This document shows positions 6,752 through 10,408 of a stretch of 10,408 nt of DNA, in pieces. The notes under the pieces were generated by a model. It searched no databases and was not told the origin of the DNA. It saw only the letters and a program-made list of their open reading frames with translations. Source of the stretch: Methanobacterium sp. (GTDB taxonomy: Archaea > Methanobacteriota > Methanobacteria > Methanobacteriales > Methanobacteriaceae); assembly GCA_019084405.1 (NCBI GenBank), contig JAHRFX010000005.1, forward strand, positions 1 through 10,408, read 5' to 3'. Position numbers and translations under genes: made by a program. Positions within the stretch are counted from its first letter, which is position 1. Every line of letters starts with the position of its first letter.

Positions 6752-6781
6752 TCCATATATCCAAATATTTAAATATATGGA
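6752..6781. promoter_or_regulatory. Probable ArsR operator palindrome covering the arsR TATA box
   Basis: TCCATATAT (6752-6760) and ATATATGGA (6773-6781) are perfect inverted arms, and AAATATTT (6763-6770) sits exactly on the same centre, giving a 30-bp palindrome with only two mismatched pairs. The TATA box TTTAAATA (6768-6775) lies inside it, so a bound dimer would block TBP. That is the expected arrangement for a de-repressible ars operon. Because TATTTAAATA is itself symmetric, the site could also influence transcription towards the minus-strand gene. Confidence 0.65.
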
Positions 6782-6797
6782 ATACTATAGTAGTGGT

Positions 6798-7139
6798 ATG
6801 AAATCATGTTCCACTGGTGAGAGTTCTGCTGAGAAATTAATAAAACAAAGGCAGGACCTACCCTCTGAAGAAAATTTATATGCAACTGCTGAGATCTTAA
6901 AGGCCCTGGCAGATCCCACCCGCCTTAAAATACTGCACTTACTAAAAAAAGGGGAACTATGCGCCTGTGAAATAATTGAAGTACTGGATAAACCCCAGCC
7001 CACCGTATCCCATCATCTAACATTATTAAAAAATGCAGGATTTTTAAAATGGCGAAAAGAAGGAGTATGGATACATTACCAGCTATCCCATCCGGATATC
7101 ATGGAACTTGTAGATCAGATTACCAATAATATCAATTGA
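6798..7139 (+). CDS. arsR: ArsR/SmtB-family metalloregulator of the arsenic operon
   Basis: A 113-residue winged-helix repressor. AEILKALADPTRLKILHLL (31-49) begins the fold; ELCACEIIEVL (53-63) carries the C55-x-C57 thiolate pair of the alpha-3 helix used by ArsR proteins to bind As(III)/Sb(III); QPTVSHHLTLLKNAGFL (67-83) is the recognition helix and KWRKEGVWIHYQL the wing. A third thiol may come from C4 in the N-terminal arm, since the position of Cys37 in E. coli ArsR is not Cys here. Start: ATG 6777 lies inside the TATA/operator palindrome, whereas ATG 6798 sits about 26 bases beyond the TATA centre, where transcription should begin; neither has a ribosome binding site. ATG 6798 and a leaderless message are therefore preferred. 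It is cotranscribed with acr3, 36 bases downstream, and probably autoregulated. Confidence 0.88.
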   Translation: MKSCSTGESSAEKLIKQRQDLPSEENLYATAEILKALADPTRLKILHLLKKGELCACEIIEVLDKPQPTVSHHLTLLKNAGFLKWRKEGVWIHYQLSHPDIMELVDQITNNIN

Positions 7140-7165
7140 AAAGTTCTTTTTATCCCATTTAAAAA

Positions 7166-7170
7166 GGTGA
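7166..7170 (+). promoter_or_regulatory. Shine-Dalgarno GGTGA that decides the acr3 start
   Basis: GGTGA lies five bases before ATG 7176. The in-frame GTG at 7167 is part of this site and is not the start. Confidence 0.75.
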
Positions 7171-7175
7171 ATTCA

Positions 7176-8357
7176 ATGGCCAATAGAAGTATAAAAAGTA
7201 AAAATTTATCCTTTTTTGAAAAATACCTCACGGTATTCGTATTTGCCTGTATCATACTGGGCATCCTCCTGGGCCGGAGTGTCCCGGAACTGGCAGTAAC
7301 TCTGGACTCCTACACGGTATTCAATGTTTCTATACCCATAGCTATAGCCCTGTTTTTCATGGTATACCCAATAATGGTTAAGATTGACTTTGGACAGGTT
7401 CTAAAGGCAGCTAAAACCCCGCGTCCGGTAGGCCTAACCCTATTTTTAAACTGGGTGGTGGCTCCCTTTTCCACCTTCCTCATTGCCTGGTTCTTCCTGG
7501 GATACCTGTTTGCGGGTTTATTACCTGGAACTGAGATAATAGCCACCGGCCAAGAGATAGAACTCTGGCGCAGTTACCTGGCCGGAGTAATCATCCTGGG
7601 AATAGCACCCTGTACTGCCATGGTTTTGATGTGGAACTATCTGGCCCGGGGTAACGACGGATTGACTCTCATTATGATTGCGGTAAACTCCCTGGTAATG
7701 GTAGTGGTATATGCTCCCTTAGCCAGTTTTTTATCTGGAATATCCCAGGTACCATTACCCTGGGAAACCATTGCATTTTCCGTGGCCATCTACGTGTTCT
7801 TGCCTCTGGTAAGCGGATATTACACCCGGCGATGGATAATAAAAAACAGGGGATGGGAATGGTTTGAGAAAAAATTCCTGCGCTTTATCCAGCCTGTGAG
7901 TATAATAGCCCTTCTAGCCACACTCATACTCCTATTCACCTTCAAAGGTGAAGTAATCGCGGATAACCCCTTAACCATATTCTGGATAGCAGTACCTATC
8001 TTTGTAAATGCCATATTTGTTTACGCCTTAAGCTACTTCTTCCTGGCCCGGAAACTTAAACTATCCTATGAGGACGCCACCCCGGCCTCCATGATCGGGG
8101 CCTCCAACCACTTTGAAGTGGCTATAGCCACCACCATACTCATCTTTGGCCTGGGATCGGGAGCTGCCCTGGCCACCGTGGTGGGGGTTTTAATTGAAGT
8201 ACCCCTCATGCTCATGCTGGTGGCCATATCTAAAAAATACTGCGGACTCTACGCGAAATGCCATCTGGGTGAAGAGCAGTGCAGAGTAGTACCACTTGAT
8301 AGGGGAATATGTGAAGAAGAAGAAGAAAAGATGGTCTGTGACATTGATGATAAATAG
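7176..8357 (+). CDS. acr3: Arsenite efflux permease ACR3
   Basis: A 393-residue membrane protein with about ten hydrophobic segments. It exports As(III) as oxyanion across the cytoplasmic membrane, driven by the proton gradient. Family marks: YPIMVKIDFGQV; GIAPCTAMVLMWNYLARGNDG with the essential Cys (C146); and MIGASNHFEVAIATTILIFG with the conserved Glu (E314). The final 40 residues after the last membrane helix are unusual: five Cys (C356, C362, C369, C379, C388) and a run of acidic residues (CEEEEEK), facing the cytoplasm if the usual topology holds. Start ATG 7176 is set by GGTGA at 7166-7170. It is the second gene of the arsR operon. No arsC, arsA or arsM is in the window. Confidence 0.95.
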   Translation: MANRSIKSKNLSFFEKYLTVFVFACIILGILLGRSVPELAVTLDSYTVFNVSIPIAIALFFMVYPIMVKIDFGQVLKAAKTPRPVGLTLFLNWVVAPFSTFLIAWFFLGYLFAGLLPGTEIIATGQEIELWRSYLAGVIILGIAPCTAMVLMWNYLARGNDGLTLIMIAVNSLVMVVVYAPLASFLSGISQVPLPWETIAFSVAIYVFLPLVSGYYTRRWIIKNRGWEWFEKKFLRFIQPVSIIALLATLILLFTFKGEVIADNPLTIFWIAVPIFVNAIFVYALSYFFLARKLKLSYEDATPASMIGASNHFEVAIATTILIFGLGSGAALATVVGVLIEVPLMLMLVAISKKYCGLYAKCHLGEEQCRVVPLDRGICEEEEEKMVCDIDDK

Positions 8358-8382
8358 AGCTGCATTTAAGCTCGAAATTTAA

Positions 8383-8406
8383 TAATTGAAAACTATTTTT
8401 CAATTA
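8383..8406 (+). other. Hairpin after acr3 (10-bp perfect stem, 4-nt loop)
   Basis: TAATTGAAAA (8383-8392) and TTTTCAATTA (8397-8406) pair perfectly around the loop CTAT. There is no T run after it, so it is a poor terminator by archaeal rules. It lies a few bases before the Shine-Dalgarno of the short ORF at 8426 and could protect the acr3 message end or act on the short ORF. Confidence 0.5.
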
Positions 8407-8425
8407 ATGTAAAGGAGGATTAAAA

Positions 8426-8467
8426 ATGTCATGGCTTTCAGGCTATCCCTGGGAAAAAATTAACTGA
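8426..8467 (+). CDS. Putative 13-codon ORF behind a consensus ribosome binding site
   Basis: ATG 8426 follows AAAGGAGGAT (8411-8420) with 7 bases from GGAGG to the start, one of the best ribosome binding sites in the window. It encodes MSWLSGYPWEKIN and then TGA (8465-8467). I do not recognise the peptide. In the same frame beyond the TGA the sequence continues NPTIHDDNGCCV, then a second TGA, then IGLKVYK and TAG; a vicinal Cys pair next to an ars operon is suggestive. It could be a real small peptide, a translated leader, or the start of a decayed gene. Confidence 0.3.
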   Translation: MSWLSGYPWEKIN

Positions 8468-8519
8468 AATCCCACTATCCATGACGATAATGGGTGTTGT
8501 GTATGAATTGGACTGAAAG

Positions 8520-8555
8520 TATATAAATAGAAGAATGAGGGCTCAGCTACGAGCC
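8520..8555 (+). promoter_or_regulatory. Promoter-like TATA followed by a short hairpin
   Basis: TATATAAA (8520-8527) after CTGAAAG resembles a BRE/TATA pair and predicts transcription from about 8548. GGCTC-AGCTAC-GAGCC (8540-8555) forms a 5-bp GC-rich stem at that point. It may start a longer leader for the stress-protein gene or a small RNA; not settled from sequence. Confidence 0.35.
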
Positions 8556-8600
8556 AAAGTAAAAAAGAAATGCTTATAGAAGGTAGATTAGAATCATAAG

Positions 8601-8608
8601 TATAAAAA
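8601..8608 (+). promoter_or_regulatory. TATA box of the universal stress protein gene
   Basis: TATAAAAA at 8601-8608 would start transcription near 8628-8632, leaving a short leader that still includes GGTGA at 8634-8638. Confidence 0.4.
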
Positions 8609-8633
8609 AACAGTTATTGTATTGATATAAATG

Positions 8634-8638
8634 GGTGA
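8634..8638 (+). promoter_or_regulatory. Shine-Dalgarno GGTGA that decides the usp start
   Basis: GGTGA lies five bases before ATG 8644. The GTG at 8635, in frame, is part of this site and is not the start. Confidence 0.75.
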
Positions 8639-8643
8639 AAAAA

Positions 8644-9069
8644 ATGTATAAAAAAATTTTATTGCCTACTGATGGATCTAAAGGCAGTGAAAATGCTGCC
8701 AAACACGCCTGGATTATAGCCCACGACCATTCTTCTGAAATTTATGTTTTAAATGTTATGGAAGCAAGACCTACCTCTGGAATTACCATGGATATTTTAA
8801 AAAAGGAAGGAGAAGAGGCTTTACAAAAAATATCCCAAATTTTTAAGGAAATGGAAAAAGAGGAAGGCTATGATAAACCATTAAAAAAAGAATTCTTAAT
8901 GAGAGTGGGTTATCCCTCAGATGAAATACTTGATACTGCCCTGAATATGAAGATTGATCTTATTGTTATCGGTGGATCAGGTAAACACCGCCTGGAGAGA
9001 TATATAATGGGAAGTGTGGCTGAAAAAGTGGTAAGGGATGCCAAATGTCCGGTTTTAACCGTGCATTAA
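8644..9069 (+). CDS. Universal stress protein, ATP-binding (UspA) type
   Basis: A 141-residue single-domain protein of normal Usp length. It opens MYKKILLPTDGSKGSENAAKHA, with the conserved Asp (D10) of the nucleotide site, and carries the ATP-binding motif G110-x2-G113-x9-G123-S124 (GGSGKHRLERYIMGS) followed by AEKVVRDAKCPVLTV. Proteins with the full motif bind ATP, as first shown for an archaeal member, and form dimers; their targets are generally unknown. The gene has its own TATA box and lies between the ars operon and a CxC-rich Fe-S protein, 45 bases before the latter, so those two are probably cotranscribed. Confidence 0.94.
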   Translation: MYKKILLPTDGSKGSENAAKHAWIIAHDHSSEIYVLNVMEARPTSGITMDILKKEGEEALQKISQIFKEMEKEEGYDKPLKKEFLMRVGYPSDEILDTALNMKIDLIVIGGSGKHRLERYIMGSVAEKVVRDAKCPVLTVH

Positions 9070-9114
9070 TCCCTTAATTTTAGATAGAATAAATGATTAT
9101 AAGGAGATATAATA

Positions 9115-10134
9115 TTGAAAGATAAAGGCTGTGGATGCGAAGAAATACTAAAATCATGGATAAATAAGGATGATGCTGTTGAAGAATCTCATACTGATTC
9201 AGATTGTGATGGTGAAGTTTCTGATTGTACCTGTGTAGAAAAAATACCTGAAAAATCAGATGCAGATAATGCTTCAGGAAATGAAGAGTGTGGTTGTGGG
9301 GTAGAAGAAAATAACTCTCTAGAGAATTCTTCTTCTGAAGAAGGATGTGGTAGTGGATGTGCCTGTGGATGGGATAAAGAATATCCAGACCTATCACAGG
9401 TAGAAAACCCCCTGCAAATGAAACACAGGGTAGATGATGGATTTATAAAGAAATTTGAAGAATATGCCCGTAAACTGGGAATTTCCAGTATAGGATATAC
9501 CTCCTTCCATCCTGAAATATTACTTTCAGATAAAAAAGTATATTATCCCCAGGCCATAGTTCTCACCATGCCCATGGATCGCAAAATCATCAAAACACCT
9601 CCTGGTGAGGAGGCCCAGAGTTATAATGATGCGGCCTATGAGAAACTGGGTAAAATAACCTATAAATTATCGGATTACCTCCGGGAACATGGCTACTCCA
9701 CCCAGATAGCCCACCCTTATGAAGCCCTGGTGGATTTATCCAAACTGGGGGAAAAAGCTTCTATGGGACTCATAGGTGAAAGTGGTCTTCTAATAACTCC
9801 TAAATGTGGCCCGGCACTGAAAATATCTGCCATATTCACCACCATAGAAAATTTACCCCTGCGGGAAGAAAACCCCCATACCTGGATAAGAGATTACTGT
9901 AATAGATGTGGAAAATGCATTAAAGCCTGCCCGGAAAAAGCACTAATTGAAAAAGAAACTTGCTGTGGAAAAGAAGTAATTTTAATACAAAATCAGTGTA
10001 TTGGGTGCTCTTTAGGGTGTACCTACTGTATAGAGGACTGCCCCTTTGATACTAAAGGATATGACCATATTAAAATCAGGCATGATAAACTGGTGGCTAA
10101 GTTAGAAGAAAAGAATAATAAAGTTAACTCCTGA
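9115..10134 (+). CDS. QueG-like 4Fe-4S protein with Cys-rich N-terminal extension
   Basis: A 339-residue protein in three parts. Residues 1-90 are acidic, low-complexity and hold ten Cys, including four CxC pairs (6/8, 38/40, 59/61, 82/84) about 20-30 residues apart. Residues about 105-250 (FEEYARKLGISSIGYTSF..., YYPQAIVLTMPM, YEKLGKITYKLSDYLREHGY, LGEKASMGLIGESGLLITPKCGPALKISAIFTT) resemble the cobalamin-binding fold of epoxyqueuosine reductase QueG and reductive dehalogenases. The C-terminal part has C262-x2-C265-x2-C268-x3-C272-P and C295-x2-C298-x3-C302-x2-C305-x3-C309-P, two ferredoxin-type 4Fe-4S sites. A redox enzyme or electron-transfer protein is likely; the substrate is unknown, and true queuosine synthesis is unlikely in archaea. 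TTG 9115 lies 8 bases after GGAG (9103-9106). The CxC array could bind soft metals or metalloids. Confidence 0.8.
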   Translation: MKDKGCGCEEILKSWINKDDAVEESHTDSDCDGEVSDCTCVEKIPEKSDADNASGNEECGCGVEENNSLENSSSEEGCGSGCACGWDKEYPDLSQVENPLQMKHRVDDGFIKKFEEYARKLGISSIGYTSFHPEILLSDKKVYYPQAIVLTMPMDRKIIKTPPGEEAQSYNDAAYEKLGKITYKLSDYLREHGYSTQIAHPYEALVDLSKLGEKASMGLIGESGLLITPKCGPALKISAIFTTIENLPLREENPHTWIRDYCNRCGKCIKACPEKALIEKETCCGKEVILIQNQCIGCSLGCTYCIEDCPFDTKGYDHIKIRHDKLVAKLEEKNNKVNS

Positions 10135-10169
10135 ACTTTAACATAATCAGTACTTCGTAAAGTGTTTTT
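10135..10169 (+). terminator. Possible terminator of the QueG-like gene
   Basis: ACTTTA (10135-10140) can pair with TAAAGT (10158-10163), followed by a T5 run (10165-10169). The 17-base loop and short T run make it a weak candidate. Confidence 0.35.
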
Positions 10170-10177
10170 GTAATTTG

Positions 10178-10408
10178 GTTTTTAAATGTTTTTGGGATTC
10201 ATTTATATTGGTATTTATCGTCTTATTTGTTTATATATTTGATTATGTTTTGTTTCTGGTTTCTTTGGATTTTGCGAAATTTAATGAGGGAGTATTATGG
10301 GTTTTAAATGGTTATTCCATCTCGAACATCTAACAAAACATAATCAAATATATAAACAAATAAGACGATAAATACCAATATAAATGAATCCCAAAAACAT
10401 TTAAAAAC
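10178..10408. repeat. Perfect inverted repeat, 77-bp arms around a 77-nt centre, cut by the window end
   Basis: Bases 10178-10254 and 10332-10408 are exact reverse complements over all 77 positions; the intervening centre, 10255-10331, is also 77 bases. The inner boundary is real, since the next pair (T10255 with T10331) does not match. The outer boundary is unknown because the right arm reaches the last base of the window. The arms are AT-rich and hold no recognised gene. The centre carries GAGGGAG (10286-10292) four bases before an ATG at 10297, which opens a 24-codon frame running into the right arm (stop 10369-10371). Candidate explanations are a small non-autonomous (MITE-like) element, an invertible switch, or a fold-back artefact at a contig end. 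Confidence 0.9.

Noticed and set aside
6777..6797. Longer arsR start at ATG 6777
   Set aside because: The codon lies inside the TATA/operator palindrome and upstream of the predicted transcript start, and has no ribosome binding site.
8465..8502. Selenocysteine or programmed TGA read-through in the short ORF after acr3
   Set aside because: I know of no selenocysteine decoding in Methanobacteriales and see no convincing SECIS element; kept only as a question in the findings.
9080..9397. Minus-strand 105-codon ORF rich in His and Leu
   Set aside because: It is the mirror of the Cys/acid-rich 5' part of the QueG-like gene: Asp/Glu and Asn codons read backwards give His, Leu and Ile. No ribosome binding site or family motif.
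10186..10242. 18-codon hydrophobic frame (MFLGFIYIGIYRLICLYI) in the left arm, mirrored in the right arm
   Set aside because: No ribosome binding site, and hydrophobic residues are expected from T-rich DNA.

Overview
The window looks like a chromosomal piece of a methanogenic archaeon of the Methanobacteriales, most likely Methanobacterium or a close relative. Evidence: an archaeal LSm protein, ribosomal protein L37e (archaea and eukaryotes only), a CfbC-type reductase for coenzyme F430, TTTAAATA-like TATA boxes with purine-rich BRE-like upstream bases, and GGTGA/GGAGG ribosome binding sites. Intergenic DNA is very AT-rich. There are no tRNA or rRNA genes and no CRISPR array.

Layout. (1) 1-212: the 3' end of a tnpB gene (IS200/IS605 group) cut by the window start, with several hairpins that may belong to its guide (omega) RNA. 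(2) 213-647: a gene-poor stretch with a strong orphan promoter and the lsm promoter. (3) 648-3535: lsm, rpl37e, a Toprim/coiled-coil protein of unknown role, and purF, all on + and tightly packed from rpl37e onwards. (4) 3589-4770: a U32-family Fe-S protein. (5) 4905-6174: a CBS-domain protein translationally coupled to cfbC. (6) 6247-6684, - strand: a small GIY-YIG (DUF123) protein, followed on its downstream side by a 16-bp duplication. (7) 6798-8357: an arsenic operon, arsR-acr3, with a near-perfect 30-bp palindrome over the TATA box and an apparently leaderless arsR. (8) 8358-8643: a leader-like region with a 10-bp hairpin, a 13-codon ORF behind a consensus Shine-Dalgarno, and two promoters. 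(9) 8644-10134: a universal stress protein and a QueG-like 4Fe-4S protein with an unusual Cys-rich N-terminal region. (10) 10178-10408: two perfectly matching 77-bp inverted arms around a 77-nt centre; the second arm is cut by the window end.

Functionally the left half is housekeeping (RNA metabolism, translation, purine synthesis, F430 synthesis). The right half looks like a stress and arsenic module: thiolate sensor, As(III) pump with an extra Cys-rich tail, stress protein, and Fe-S/CxC-rich redox protein. The window begins inside a transposon gene and ends inside a repeat, which is what a contig bounded by repeats looks like (inference).

I do not see one clearly new multi-gene system. The best leads are the terminal inverted repeat, the CxC-rich redox protein next to the ars genes, the CBS-cfbC coupling, and the short ORF after acr3. 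Gene starts were moved from the longest ORF where the ribosome binding site or promoter argued for it (lsm, U32 protein, arsR, acr3, usp).
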